Shown piece by piece: positions 10,731-22,004 of a DNA stretch of 64,000 bases. Each line of letters opens with the position of its first letter. The first letter of the stretch is position 1. The position numbers and the translations under genes are program-made. Under the pieces are notes generated by a model. The model worked only from the letters and a program-made list of their open reading frames with translations, was not told where the DNA came from and ran no database searches. The stretch spans positions 4,262,617-4,326,616 of the forward strand of contig OZ025217.1 of assembly GCA_964019055.1 (NCBI GenBank), in the 5' to 3' direction. The stretch comes from Anthopleura xanthogrammica (taxonomy: Eukaryota; Cnidaria; Anthozoa; Actiniaria; Actiniidae).

Positions 10731-13302
10731 ATGGCGTCCTTCAAGAAAGCTTGTTTCCTTCTTCTTGTTTGTGTTTTTGCAGTTGATGCGTTCTCCTGGA
10801 AGAACTGCGGTAAGCATGAATGATTTGTTTTTTGCTTTCTATAAATTTTCCGTCAAGATTCGAGTGTAAACGGATATGAGAAAATACTTTCTTTAGAGCC
10901 AGTATAGTAGAATAAATACGGATGGACTTGAACAAAAAAAAGGGTAACAGGAAAATGCTATATTTGTAGACTATTTTCTTACACTTGGAAGTCGTATTAA
11001 TGTAGGCAACAGAATATAAATAAGTCAGTTATTTAATGATTTAAAGGTTTGTGATAATAGAATCATTACTGACGAGCAAACACACTATTTAACATTCGGT
11101 TTGGTGTTGAAGCCTGATCAGTTGTTTGAGTCTAAAACAGATGGAATTAAAGAGAGTAAGAAATAAGATGACATCGTTCAACTGGAGTAAGGACTGACAC
11201 TGAGATATACATTATTACATGACATTTTCGCGACACTTTAATTTCGCGATTTTGAGGAAAATTCTTTGTTTTTTTCTTTCTTTCTCAAGTCTTTTTCTCT
11301 TTCTTTTCTTTCTTTTCTTTCTATTCTGCTCAAAATGACTTCAGCTCCACTTCAGATTAATTTAGCTTTTTTCAAATAGAAACTGCGCTCCATTTTCCAG
11401 TTCTACTAAGCTTTAGCTTCGCTTCACAGCGTGGGCAATCACAATAGAGCTCAGTATAGGCGACACCTAGCTGAAAGCCCAAAGATCGAATGGAAATTTA
11501 GAGGTTGATTTTTTCGGACGGAGGAAAACCCGAGAACCCGGAGAAAAACCCTCGAAGCAAAGGACAGGAGAGAACCAACAAACAACTCTCACATGCGACA
11601 CCGAGCCAGGCTTGACTCGAACCCGGGTCGCATTGGTGAGAGGACTCAGATGCATGGGCTGCACTATTGCATTCACTGTACATGTAGATAACCTATGATC
11701 TTAGTATTGTATTGTGTTATGTTTAAACAGATAGCGGCGCACCTGTCAAAGTAAAGAAGGTCACTCTGTCCCCAACACCAATCAAACTTTACAAGGGAGC
11801 AAAGATTACTTTTGGAGGTTCAGCTGAAATCGTTGGAAACGCTGGTTTGAACTACAAAGTCGATTTGAGCATTAAGAGAAAAGTTGGAAGCTGGGTCCCA
11901 ATTTGGGTACCTATTCCTTGCATAAGTAAAGTAGGATCTTGGTGAGTGATATATCAAAAAAAGCAAAATTGACAGGAAAACGTTAAGTATAAGATAAAGT
12001 TGTGGTAATACGAGCAACAAAATCTTGCAACTTGTAACGCAAAAAAAAAAAAATTTTGTTGCAATGCGAATGCTGCTCGTATTCGACCCCGCGCGCAACA
12101 AATTTTCTTGGTTGCAAAGAGTAGGAAAAGCTTCTACTTCTGAAACAAAGTCGCGCAAAATAATTTTGCTCAAAAACGGATTTTACTCCAGGCGACACCA
12201 GGCAAGGTTGCTGGCAACTCAATTTGTAAATTTATATCAATTTTTAAATTGATAAACTATTTACGCCCGGTGAAATCAGTATTACTGTTTGCCATATCAG
12301 ATCACTGCGGATAAGTTGCATGAGAGATGTTACTAGGCAATGGTCATCGAGATTCTTGCCGCAATCGATGCAAAATCAGTGTCGCTATAATTGGGGCAAG
12401 GCGTCAATAAAGATTGCGGTAATACGGAGAACAAATTCGTCAGTGTAACTTTTCGCGCAACATTTATGCCTTTCAAGTTGCAGAAAGAATGTTGCTCGCA
12501 TTACCATTCTGCATGCAACAAATTTTCATTATTACAAAGAGTAGAGAGACTTTTACTTTGTGCAACAGTGAAATTATGTTGTTGCAGGAGCTCGAGTGGT
12601 AATACGAGCAACAGTCTCTCTGCAGCTTGCAACTCACAATAAATGTGTAACCGAAGTTGCTCGAATTTAATTTGTTGCTAGTATTACCGCACCTTAAGAC
12701 TGGTCTAATATTATTGGTCGTGATGTAAACGTTTCTTTATTGGTTTTCTCTTATTTGATTATTCAGTACTTATACTGGCTTGAGCTGCGACAAGATCTGG
12801 AAAGAACTTAACAAACCAGCTCAATGTCCCGTTGCAGCAGGCACCCACAACCTCCCAATTACAACCATCACCCTTCCTAAAGTCGATCTTCCCTCCTTTT
12901 TGACCTCGGTAAGTCGAATGTCTTCGCATATTTTTACTGACAGGATATCAATTGAAAGAATATTTTCGATGGCCCCTAATTTTTTTGGGCGAAAATTGTT
13001 GGCCCCCCTCCGAATCTCCATAGCCCCTTCAACCCATAAATTATGAATGGTCCTTAAATATATAATTTGTTCCCCACTCCATAAATTCTACATAAATGAT
13101 ACGACGAGCATACCCGATACTTTACCCCCGGAGTCCCCCCCCCGGGCATAAATTATGAATGTTTGAATGGCCCATAATTACAATGATTAATACATTCTCG
13201 AATACTGCTTTTCAGGGCACATACTGGGCAAGAGGCAAGCTGATTAACACAGATAACAACAGAGTTATGGCGTGCGTTGAAATCAACATCAAAGTTGACT
13301 AG
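10731..13302 (+). CDS. GM2 ganglioside activator-like ML-domain protein (ML2)
   Basis: Four exons: 10731-10809, 11731-11941, 12767-12908 and 13216-13302. All have GT-AG borders and consistent phases (1, 2, 0), and encode 172 residues. A signal peptide (about residues 1-21, MASFKKACFLLLVCVFAVDA) is followed by FSWKNC, which closely resembles the start of mature human GM2A. Further family marks are IPCISKVGSC, LSCDKIW, AQCPVAAGTHNLP, a proline-leucine strand (PKVDLPSFLTSG) and the last cysteine in MACVEINIKV. In vertebrates GM2A lifts gangliosides for hexosaminidase in the lysosome; here a general lysosomal or secreted lipid-binding role is inferred. Length fits the family (human about 193 with signal). 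AATAAA signals follow at about 13,336 and 13,361. The long introns contain a SINE and inverted-repeat elements. Confidence 0.9.
11485..11685 (-). mobile_element. tRNA-derived SINE in ML2 intron 1
   Basis: Read on the minus strand, a tRNA-like head with a B-box-like ggttcgagtcaagcc is followed by a body with gttggttctctcctg, cgggttttcctccgtccg and aaaaatcaacctc. The same body occurs near 45,640 and 58,680, defining a SINE family with at least three copies in the window. Confidence 0.7.
12000..12695. repeat. Inverted/dispersed 'gtaatacgagcaaca' repeat cluster in ML2 intron 2
   Basis: The word ggtaatacgagcaaca and its complement (tgttgctcgtattacc, with variants) recur at about 12,003, 12,070, 12,418, 12,490, 12,598 and 12,675, in both orientations. 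The arrangement suggests two nested or adjacent MITE copies with diverged ends. No coding capacity is seen. Confidence 0.6.
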
Positions 13303-13459
13303 TGCTGGACCACGCACAGTAATGGCAGGATAGAAAATAAAACTAATTACTTCGGTTCTAAATAAATATATTTGAACATAAAGCAAAATAGTGAGTTTCA
13401 GCTACAGGCATGCACTGGAAGCATCATGTTGGGAGTGATATAATGAACTTGAACACCCT

Positions 13460-13790
13460 GCAAACCTCTTCTTCAAGGGACTTTCTCTAATTAAGGAACC
13501 TCTTCGCTAGAGAACCTCTTCTTTAAGGAACCTCTTCGCTAGAGAACTTCTTCTTCAAGGAACCTCTTCGCTAGAGAACCTCTTCTTTAAGAAACCTCTT
13601 CGCTAGAGAACCTCTTCTCTATAGGGAGCCTCTTGGTAAGGGCACTTTTTTCTAAGGGACCTCCGGCTTCACTACAGAACCTCTACTCTTATTACGAACC
13701 AGGGAACCTCACGTAGCTCAAACTTCTCTAGAGTACAGAACTCTGCGCTAAGGCGGAACCTCTTCGCTAGGGACTTTCTACAGCATTGGT
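13460..13790. repeat. Imperfect 32-bp tandem repeat (gaacctcttcgctag)
   Basis: Units of the form aaggaacctcttcgctagagaacctcttcttt recur with period 32, best preserved at about 13,490-13,610 and decaying towards 13,780. It lies directly 3' of ML2. Confidence 0.8.
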
Positions 13791-13919
13791 CGAACCATGG
13801 ACACATGGTCCTCTTTTTGGGTGACATTTTAAAAAAAATAGTTAAGTTAATATATCGGGCGGTTCTTTTCACCACGGTAAATCTACCTTGGGAAATGCCG
13901 GCACAAAATTCATAGACGA

Positions 13920-14119
13920 GTCGTGTTTACGAAAAAAACCATTGGAGATTTACTTGTCTTGTATTATGCGAATTTCTCTTGTATTATTTAACCAGGGAAA
14001 GAAAACAACTAAACTAATGTGTCAGGAAAAAATAAGCACTAATTATCCACGAACGGCCATAACTTTAGAAATTTTCTAAACGCCGGTAAATCTCCAATGG
14101 TTTTCTTTGTAAACACGAC
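13920..14119. mobile_element. MITE-like inverted repeat, about 200 bp
   Basis: The left end gtcgtgtttacgaaaaaaaccattggagatttac is matched by the right end gtaaatctccaatggttttctttgtaaacacgac. Arms are about 35 bp with no coding capacity. Confidence 0.75.
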
Positions 14120-14999
14120 GAACTTCCGAGCATGCGCAGTGCGTTTTCCCCCGTGTCGGTTACACTACAGTTTACCATGGGTTTTCATGCTTTATACCAC
14201 CTTTACCTCACGACTTGTTTAATGACAACTGTAATAGAGATAATAATATCATAATATCGATAAATGTTAGGAATAACACCTAAGTTATTGGCCTTGACAA
14301 CAATACCGCCGCTTCTGATCTAGTTATGTTTCACGGATTAAATGTTTGCATTCTAATTCTGTTGCTGAGTTAAAAAATGCCCTAAATAAGATGCAATGAA
14401 ATACCACAATGCGTTTTCAGTGCGATAGGTAGATAAACTTTTACTAAAGTGTCTTATTTTTTTCAGATACTTCTCCGATGTTCAAAAGCCTACCCTACTC
14501 ACGATTCTCTCCGTAATTTGATGTAATAGTTTTTCTAGTGATTTGACGAATACGACTTGCCTTACTTTTAAGCCGGGGATAGAAACTTGAAATCCTAAAA
14601 TGAGGCTTGGAATGGAATAGTGAATAATTATTTATTCGTGAACCCTTTTCCACTTCCTTATGCTATCTTATCAACGCCTTCTAACAATACTCAAGTCATT
14701 TCGGTCACATCTTCTGATTTTGATGCAGACTTTTATTACGAATTCAATTCTTGTCCAAATACTAAATTGTAGAACACAACCCCACGTAGCTCCTAGAAGC
14801 GATCAAGTTTTGATCGATATGATTTTACTGCAAAGACTGTTAACATTAAGAGGTTAACCCAAACTAGATTCTCCGTCCGTGTCCTCCTTATTTTGACCAC
14901 CACAAGAACAATTTCCCTGCATGCTGAAATTAGAGAAGAATAAGTATAAATAATAAATCAATAAATCAACTTTGTTTATTATAAGTAATAGCATGACTT

Positions 15000-15118
15000 G
15001 AGGGTGATAATAGTGATCAAATGTCCCCGAAAGCCGAGGGAGATTTTGTTGAAGTCCCGACGCCTACAGACCGACGCTTTTACCAACTGAGCTAACCACT
15101 AGGTGGCAGTTATAAAAG
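15000..15118 (-). mobile_element. tRNA-like SINE head fragment
   Basis: On the minus strand, tggttagctcagttggtaaa resembles a Pol III A box, followed by gcgtcggtctgtaggcgtcggg and a body ending in ctcggctttcggggac. The B box is degraded and the fold does not close as a real tRNA, so a SINE or tRNA pseudogene is the better call. It lies inside the relic chromoprotein intron. Confidence 0.55.
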
Positions 15119-15189
15119 TATGCAATTCACTCCGAATTTCAATTTAAAAAAAAAAAATATTTAAACAGGTTGCCCAATTCAGCATAGCT

Positions 15190-15760
15190 GGTTTAAATGG
15201 GGACCTGTATAACTAAATCTAATAACAATACAACAACATTAAATACAAATAATGGTAACACAAGACGAAAAGGAGAAACGAAAAGAAATTACAAAGATTT
15301 GAAGTGGCTTTTCAAAGCCGTTTTGAATTTGGAAAAATTAGTTTCGTGTCTAATTTTGGCGGGCAGGAGATTCCACGTTTTGACTGCGTTAACCCGGAAG
15401 GAGCTCTGATATTTAGAAGTACGGGCTAGCGGCAGTCTCAGAAGATCCCTATTTCGAGTGTTGTAGTTATGTATGTCTGATGAAAAATTAAATTCGTTTA
15501 GTAGATAAGAGGGGGCTAGGTTACTGATACATTTGTGGACTAGTAGACATGCAGATATTATATGATCTTCTAGACTGTAGAGATGACCAAAAGAAAGTAT
15601 TGCCCACATCAATCTGGTCAGTTGATTTGTACCCCTCTATGACTCTGGCTGCACGACGTTGTAATTTGTCTAGGTAGCCTTTGTTGACTTTCCCGCAGCT
15701 ATCCCAGACGACACTACAGTAGTCATAGAGGGGTATGACTATGATTCTAAAATACATATA
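15190..15760 (-). mobile_element. 3' fragment of a non-LTR retrotransposon (LINE), broken frame
   Basis: Two overlapping minus-strand frames (15,757-15,521 and 15,612-15,289) together give a reverse-transcriptase C-terminal region. It has IPLYDYCSVVWDSCGK, LDKLQRRAARVI and NTRNRDLLRLPLARTSKYQ...WNLLP, as in CR1/Jockey-type LINEs. A frameshift near 15,600 separates the two. The 5' part including the polymerase centre is absent, as expected for a 5'-truncated insertion. It sits in intron 3 of the relic chromoprotein copy. Confidence 0.85.
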
Positions 15761-16302
15761 TGGCTTTTTTCCTTTATCAATGAAACTTTCAAAACTCTGA
15801 GTTATTATTTTTTTCAGCCAAAACCCTAGCCTGCTTTGCAGAATTGATTTTGTACTCTCGAAAAATGTCGAAATTTCGAAATCAGTTTCAGCGTAAAAGA
15901 TAATATCGAGTTTGCACAGCAGGCTACAAAAACCCAGATGTTGGGGCTACCTGTGGTGGTCGAATATTTTTAAAAAGGTACCTGCTGTACTTATTGCCCT
16001 GCCACTTATAATACAGCTAATTCACAAATCGTAAAAAGCTCATCTATCTACCTTGTGTCCTGGAAGATAGTAAGAAAGCCTCCATCATCGTAGATTTGTG
16101 TTCTTACCCAAGTAAAGCCTTCAGGAAAAGACTCCTTGAAGTAATAGTTGAATGCGTCTGATCGGACCGCCTGATGTTTAAATTTTCTTTCTTTTTATTG
16201 TCATGCTATGTAGAGTAAAAGCCGTAGTACCTTGTAAACAAATTGCCGCTCCTTTGAATGTCCAAATAACGGACAGTTCAAAGATAAGAGGCTTGGTGGG
16301 CC

Positions 16303-16375
16303 TATGCTTTATAAATATTTCCATGTTTGCCCCCTCAGCATCCCATAATTCAAGATGGCTGCCGTATCAGTAAAA
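16303..16375. repeat. Partial copy of the 29.3-kb inverted-repeat element
   Basis: The segment ctatgctttataaatatttcc...gccccctcagcatcccataattcaagatggctgc nearly duplicates the right end of the element at 29,284-29,612. Only one end is present here. Confidence 0.8.
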
Positions 16376-16484
16376 AACTTGAAGATTTATAACGATTTTA
16401 GCGCCTCAAAACACCACCGTCCCTCACGCATTCTTCAATAAGTCCTTTTGTATTTATCATACTATCATTGTATTTAGTAGAGAG

Positions 16485-17065
16485 TTTAAGGAGGCTCGAA
16501 ATGGTTTTCCTTGAACGAGCGCGCGCGCTCTCTAAATGACGTAGCACTGAATCATTTGAAATGGAATAGGAAAATTTTGTCCCTAAAAACCTCATACTTA
16601 AACTAAAATAACTCAAAAACTGGACGGTAAAATATTTTAAAACTTTGCATGTGGCTTTTATTTAATGGTTCGTAAGTGCTAAGAAAAAAATAAAAAATTC
16701 TGTAATGGGAAACGTTCTGAAATAAACTTCATTGATTTTTGAGAATTCCTCATTACAGAATTTTTTGTTTTTCGGTCTAATCAAAGATTGGATCATGAGG
16801 TTCAAACATGCCAATTTTAAAGGATTTTCACCGTGCGGTTTTTGAGTTATGATTTTTTAAACGAAAAACTTTGCACACATTTGAAGTGTTCTATCATTGT
16901 CATAGCAACGTGTTACGTCATATTTTTCTTTTCGTTCCAACCTTTACTTTATGGTCTTTCGTCTTCTGGGTCAACTTACGGTCATACATTAGCTATATAA
17001 AGTTTTTCAGGGTCATTTTTGTTAGTCTATATGCAAGTCCCAAAACCCTTTCTAGCCTCCTTAAA
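16485..17065. mobile_element. Inverted-repeat element, about 580 bp
   Basis: It starts tttaaggaggctcgaaatggtttt and ends aaaaccctttctagcctccttaaa, an imperfect terminal inverted repeat of about 24 bp. Internal inverted words (aactcaaaaactg near 16,610 and tttttgagttatg near 16,840) support a folded non-autonomous element. No transposase frame is visible. Confidence 0.65.
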
Positions 17066-17588
17066 TAGACTTCAAAGATTTAAAATTACCCAGCCCGGAG
17101 CATGCAATTAATTTGGGAACATTTTACGAACGTTTGAAGTTCGGCTATCTTGTATTCCCATTTGCAGCTAAACGAAAAATAATTTTGCTCCGGGCTGGCT
17201 AACTTTTATTAGGTATGAGGTGTAGATTATAAATGCTTAGTTTGAGTTTTATTAGTTAAATTGAAATAGAGATATTACGGAATAATTGATTTTAAAGCCT
17301 TGGGTAACCTGTTTTTTTTTTTTTTGACACCTTAGGTGTGAAATTTGACACTTTTAACACGCGATTTGGGAAGAACATTTTATGTACATAATTATTTTCA
17401 AGTCATTTGTAAGATATACTGAATACAAATTGAACAGTTATTGTTTAAGTGACACCCACTTTAGCCAGTCCAGGTACCTTAAAGACTACCATGTCTGATG
17501 AAATAACTATATCTATTTCACGATCGAAACTGCTCACTGCCAAATAAGCTTTTTTATATCAAAATGAAATTTTGGTTAAAGAGCATTT
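17066..17588. other. Intergenic AT-rich stretch
   Basis: No exon or repeat that I can name. A T-run is present at about 17,311-17,326. Confidence 0.35.
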
Positions 17589-17947
17589 TCACCCACTCAC
17601 AAAGTAGTCATATGGTTGTACCAAAGAAAATAAATTTTCTGCAATTTTTCTAATCCTGCTTGGTTCGCGTTCAAGTCTTACAGCATGGCAGTGTTCACAT
17701 ATTACACTATTAAGCTTATAGTAATTAAACTTTGAATAACGAGACCTCAAATCATTTACTGAATCTTTATTATCACCACTATACATAGTTACAGATAAAT
17801 GCATAGCTTTCTCAAAGATATCACAGTCACTGAATGTATTCTCGATCGAATCATCGATTGTTTGATATACAAAGACACTTGTCAATAGTGTGAATTGAAC
17901 GAATGCCTAAAACATGTACAGCAATTCAATAGAATAATTAACAATTA

Positions 17948-18040
17948 GTCCTCGAGTCCGAATGGTCTACGAGTCAATAGCCCATGAGGCCGAAGGCCGA
18001 ATGGGCTATTGACTCGTAGGCCATGAGGGCGAGAGGTCTA
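17948..18040. repeat. Palindromic repeat (cgagtcaatagcccat)
   Basis: ggtctacgagtcaatagcccatgagg pairs with the complementary gggctattgactcgtaggcc across a centre at gccgaaggc. It is a hairpin-forming element of about 90 bp. Confidence 0.8.
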
Positions 18041-18047
18041 ATTGTTT

Positions 18048-18230
18048 TAGTAAAAACCTACTAATCGGTCCAATAAAAGGATGCAAAAAGTTTTGGATTT
18101 TGCTTTAAATATATATTTTTTGGTTTTCAAAACCGGCGCTTTTCGCTACTAGAGGTCTATCACTAATAGACCCCTAGTAGCTCAGCCAATCACAGGGCTC
18201 GATTGGTGATAGACCATTAGTAGGTTTTTT
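18048..18230. mobile_element. MITE-like inverted repeat (aaacctactaat)
   Basis: The left end aaaaacctactaatcggtcc is matched by the right end gaccattagtaggttttt. An inner pair, gctactagaggtctatcactaatag and ctagtagctc, adds further inverted structure. Confidence 0.65.
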
Positions 18231-19492
18231 CTAATACCGATTATGACTACATAAATAAACAACGATTTCACCTTGAGTTTCAGTGAATTACAATTCTTAT
18301 TTTCTGTGCTCTGACACATCTTATCATCGATGCAAATATTCAACATGCCGTCTTGGCAGTTCGCTTTCTCGTAGATCACAATCTGCTCGTCTGATTTCAA
18401 GTTCTTGTGGTCAGCTTCAAAGTTTTGCTTGTCAATTGTTTTGTAGATTGTCTCCGTATAGTTTGTATTTGAGATCTGATAAGATCTAGATTGGCTAGTT
18501 TGGCTAGATAGTTCTAAGATTCTCATAGTTTGCTCATAGATTTTCATAGTTCTCTCTTTGAGTACAGGGACCAACCCGTTCCAAAATCGCTCAATTGTAT
18601 CTCTTAGTAAGTAGTTTGAGCGTACCGATAAAAAAACTAAAGACAATGGTAGGCCACATGCCTACAGACAACATACCTCGATCAAGAAAACAGCCCTAAT
18701 AAGTAATTTTCTATCGACGAACCTCGAAGGAATGATGCAATGGCGACCGACCAGACCGAGCAAAGACAATTACCTCATGCTCAATATCGTGTGTTTAATT
18801 CTGTCAACATGTATCCAATCCTATTTGAGAAATAGACAAACCAAAACTTTAATGGACATACAATTGCTATTTTTACGAGTTTCGTCCAATCATGATCGCG
18901 ACGCGGAAAAAGAAAAAAAACGAACCTCATTTTAAGACTGGTTTCCCACCATGTCAACAAAGTAATTAATTTGAACATCAGGTGGTCGAATTAGACGCAT
19001 TCGACTTTACAGTGATATCGTGTGAGGTCATGATGTTGAAAAATAAAATAGCTTGCGTGCAGGAGCTCAGACAAAACAAAAGTCGTGCAAGAAAAATTCC
19101 TGCAAACCCTTCCCCCCCAATCAATTATCTAAAATATCCCTAAAATCGTTTGATTTAGAATCGTATTAACATAAGGCTAATGTTTATTTCAGGGCCGTGG
19201 CAAGGCCAACAATATTGGGGAGCCCCTGGTCAAAAGTATTAGTAACAGACCTAGATTTTTCAGTATTCAATATACAGAACTGATTGGGAATCAAAAGAAT
19301 TTGAATGTGTTATGTAACTCGACTTTTCCCATGCGTGCAGTTGGTGTTACGTGTCTTGCTTTGGGTGTGGCAAGGCATCTCTACAAATAAACAAGCGCAC
19401 TTAGGTCTTTATCACTTTGCGAACTGGTTTCAACTGCAAGAACACCCGTCAAAGATTCGAACGACAAAGGTAGCACAAGATACTTGCTCAAA

Positions 19493-21281
19493 ATGGTATG
19501 TTTTTTTCTCCTCTTAATTCTTTGCTTGCACTGAACTGGTACAATGTCATTGCTAATATGTTACTAATATGTTTTACTACGTGAATGTTCTCGATCAGGC
19601 TTCCTTGGTTAAGGACACTATGCGCATCAAGATGACTATGGAAGGGACGGTTAATGGCCACCACTTCAAGTGTGTTGGAGAAGGAGAGGGAAGCCATTTG
19701 AGTAAGTTCGTACTAGTTATTTCATTCCTATCAACCAACAATTTATCTTTGTACGTTCAACTCTAGTTTCTAACTTTTGATTCTTAAATTGAAAGCTAGA
19801 AACCCTTCAAATCCAATACCTCAGCACTTTTCTCACTATATGACTATTATATTTTTTTTACCCCTACTATATTTCCGAAACTAAGGTCGACAGATGCCGA
19901 AGCACACCTTTAACTAAACTCTAAAGTTATTTTTTGCTTTTAAATGTATTCTAAATTTAACTAATAAGGGCGAAATGTAAAGTGCAGGTAAATCTATTAA
20001 CAAAATCATTATTACTGAATGGATTTGATTGATTTGAATTTTTAGAGGTAACCAGGTCGAAAAGATAAGAGTCACTGAAGGAGGCCCCTTACCCTTTGCG
20101 TACGATATTTTGGCGCCTTGTTGCATGTATGGAAGTAAAACCTTCATCAAGCATGTCTCAGGGATTCCAGATTACTTCAAGGAGTCTTTTCCAGAAGGCT
20201 TTACTTGGGAAAGAACACAAATCTACGAGGATGGAGGCTTTCTTACTATCTTCCAGGACACAAGGTACTAATTAAGGAGCTTATTTACGATTCGTGAATG
20301 AGCTGTATTATAAGTGGTATGGCAATAATTACAGCAGGTACCTTTTTAAAATTACTCGACCATCACAGGTATACAGCCCCCAACGTTTGGGTTTTGGTAG
20401 TCTGCTTTGCAAACTCGATATATCTTTTACGCTCAAACTGATTTCGAAATTTCGAAATCATTGCAACTACAAACGTTAAAATTGGACCACGAGTTTGTCA
20501 ATTGAATGAACTGTCGAGTGGTATATCCTCTATAAACAAAGTTGATTGATTGATTTATTTTTTATACTAATCAGTTCTTGTCTAATTTCAGCATGCAGGG
20601 AGATTGCTTTATTTTCAAGGTGAAAGTCATTGGTACCAACTTTCCTGCTAATGGTTCCGTGATGCAGAAGAAAACAGCAGGATGGGAGCCATGCGTTGAG
20701 ATGCTTTATCCACGTGACGGTGTCTTGTGTGGACAGTCGTTGATGGCCCTGAAATGCACCGATGGTAACCATCTGACGTGCCATCTACGAACTACCTACA
20801 GGTGGGGCATATTGCTTAGTAAAATAGAAAAAAGTCAGCCTAGATTCACTGACACACGCTTTCCGACGACATAACAATGAAATTGCTTGTACATGTCTTT
20901 GGCATGAAAAAGATTTTGTTAGACACCTTGACAATACCAACATATTCAAAGTTTGCGATGACTTTTAACTATATATCAGCCCGCGTAATGAATAGCATCA
21001 CTTAACCAGTGCATATTTTGGGGCAATTTTCTCCCTGCAGATTTTTGTCCGTTTGAAAACAACTAGTATAATTTGAATGTGCCAAGTCTCATCTTTTTAT
21101 TATCTACAATGTCTTTAGGTCTAGAAAGCCAGCCAATGCGCAGAAAATGCCAGAATTTCATTTTGGGGATCATCGTATCGAGATACTGAAGGAAGCAGAA
21201 CCAGGCAAGCTTTATGAACAGTACGAATCAGCGGTGGCCAGATACTGTGAAGCTGCTCCATCAAAGCTTGGACATCACTAA
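19493..21281 (+). pseudogene. GFP-like chromoprotein copy 1, one-base frameshift in exon 2
   Basis: Same five-exon structure as the intact copy: 19,493-19,495 (ATG only), 19,599-19,701, 20,046-20,264, 20,592-20,801 and 21,119-21,281. Exon 2 is 103 nt instead of 104. Copy 2 reads gagggcaagccattt, while this copy reads gagggaagccattt. The lost c shifts the frame, so after exon 3 is joined translation stops within about ten codons (about 44 residues in all). Everything downstream, including the CCMYGSK chromophore segment and the terminal SKLGHH, would otherwise be intact and nearly identical to copy 2 (one visible change, Ser for Pro at position 131). The deletion may be real and recent, or a base-calling error. 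An ATTAAA signal is at about 21,375. Confidence 0.85.
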
Positions 21282-21419
21282 CAAGCAAGGCTCTAAACGA
21301 TGCTGTCAGTTTTAAAACAAAATATTAGTTGAAGCTAGAATTTTTGAAACCATTTTCGTTTGTGTAAATGTTTCATTAAAGTTAGCATTTTCGATTAAAT
21401 AACGAGCTCTCAATGTGTT

Positions 21420-22000
21420 TGATTACAATGGAAATTGTTTTTGTGGTGGTCAAAATAAGGAGGACACGGACGGAGAATCTAGTTTGGGTTAACCTCTTAA
21501 TGTTAACAGTCTTTGCAGTAAAATCATATCGATCAAAGCTTGATCGCTTGTGGGAGCTACGTGGGGTTGTATTCTACAATTTAGTATTAAGACAAGAATT
21601 GAATTCGTAATAAAAGTCTGCACCAAAATCAGAAGATGTGACCGAAATGACTTGAGTAATGTTAGAAGGCGTTGATGAAATAGCATAAGGAAGTAGAAAA
21701 GGGTTCATGAATGATCCTACACCTTTTTCTTCTAAGCCTCATTTTAGGATTTAAGTCTCTAACATCGCATACGTAAACTGCGTACGGCAAGTCGCACTCG
21801 CAAAGTCACTAGATCTATCGCACTAAAAACCAATTAGGGTATTTCATTACATTTTATTTATTTAGCCTCTGTTGCGGTCGGTTTAGGCCCACCAAGCCTC
21901 TTACCTTTCAACTGTCCGTTATTTGGACATTCAAAGGAGCAATTTGTTTACAAGGCACTACGGCTTTTACTCTACATAGCATGACAATAAAGGAAAGAAA
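21420..22000. repeat. Duplicated 3'-flank unit of the chromoprotein array
   Basis: The block from about 21,423 (aatggaaattgtt...gtggtcaaaataagg) to about 21,640 recurs at 22,193-22,406 and 25,892-26,103, and inverted at about 14,914-14,660. The part from about 21,880 (ggcccaccaagcctcttac) to 22,000 recurs inverted at about 16,300-16,190. Open frames in these blocks (for example MLFHQRLLTLLKSFRSH on the minus strand) recur only because the DNA is duplicated. Confidence 0.8.
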
Positions 22001-22004
22001 ATTT

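Larger units (their letters stand above)
14580..16330 (-). pseudogene. Inverted relic of a GFP-like chromoprotein gene
   Basis: On the minus strand this region keeps pieces of the chromoprotein locus in order. They are upstream-flank words (16,155-16,330), the 3' two thirds of exon 3 (about 16,148-16,052, ending acacaag|gtag), intron 3 sequence (to about 15,840), the exon 4 acceptor with about 10 exon bases (tttcag|catgcaggga, exon start at 14,923), then 3'-flank sequence (14,914-14,580) matching that after copies 1 and 2. Exons 1, 2 and 5, most of exon 4 and the chromophore codons are missing. The conserved Trp-Glu-Arg of exon 3 reads Trp-Val-Arg. Intron 3 holds LINE and SINE fragments. It cannot encode a functional protein. 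Confidence 0.85.
17589..18646 (-). other. Two unidentified minus-strand open segments, possible gene remnant
   Basis: Minus-strand frames at 18,646-18,182 and 17,885-17,589 encode cysteine-containing, normal-looking protein sequence: NCQDGMLNICIDDKMCQSTENKNC in the first, and VICEHCHAVRLEREPSRIRKIAENLF in the second. The first has a plausible acceptor (ctttag, near 18,637) and donor (ctcaag|gtgaaa, near 18,270). The phases of the two segments do not join with the obvious sites. An inverted-repeat element lies between them. I do not recognise a family. It may be a broken gene, a gene with a missed exon, or chance. Confidence 0.3.

Noticed and set aside
14660..14857. Recurring 65-residue frame (here, 21,489-21,686 and related frames)
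   Set aside because: It recurs only because the chromoprotein 3' flank is duplicated. It overlaps no exon and reads equally open on the opposite strand.
15060..15110. A tRNA gene on the minus strand
   Set aside because: An A-box-like stretch is present, but the B box and the acceptor and T stems are degraded. A SINE or tRNA pseudogene is more likely.
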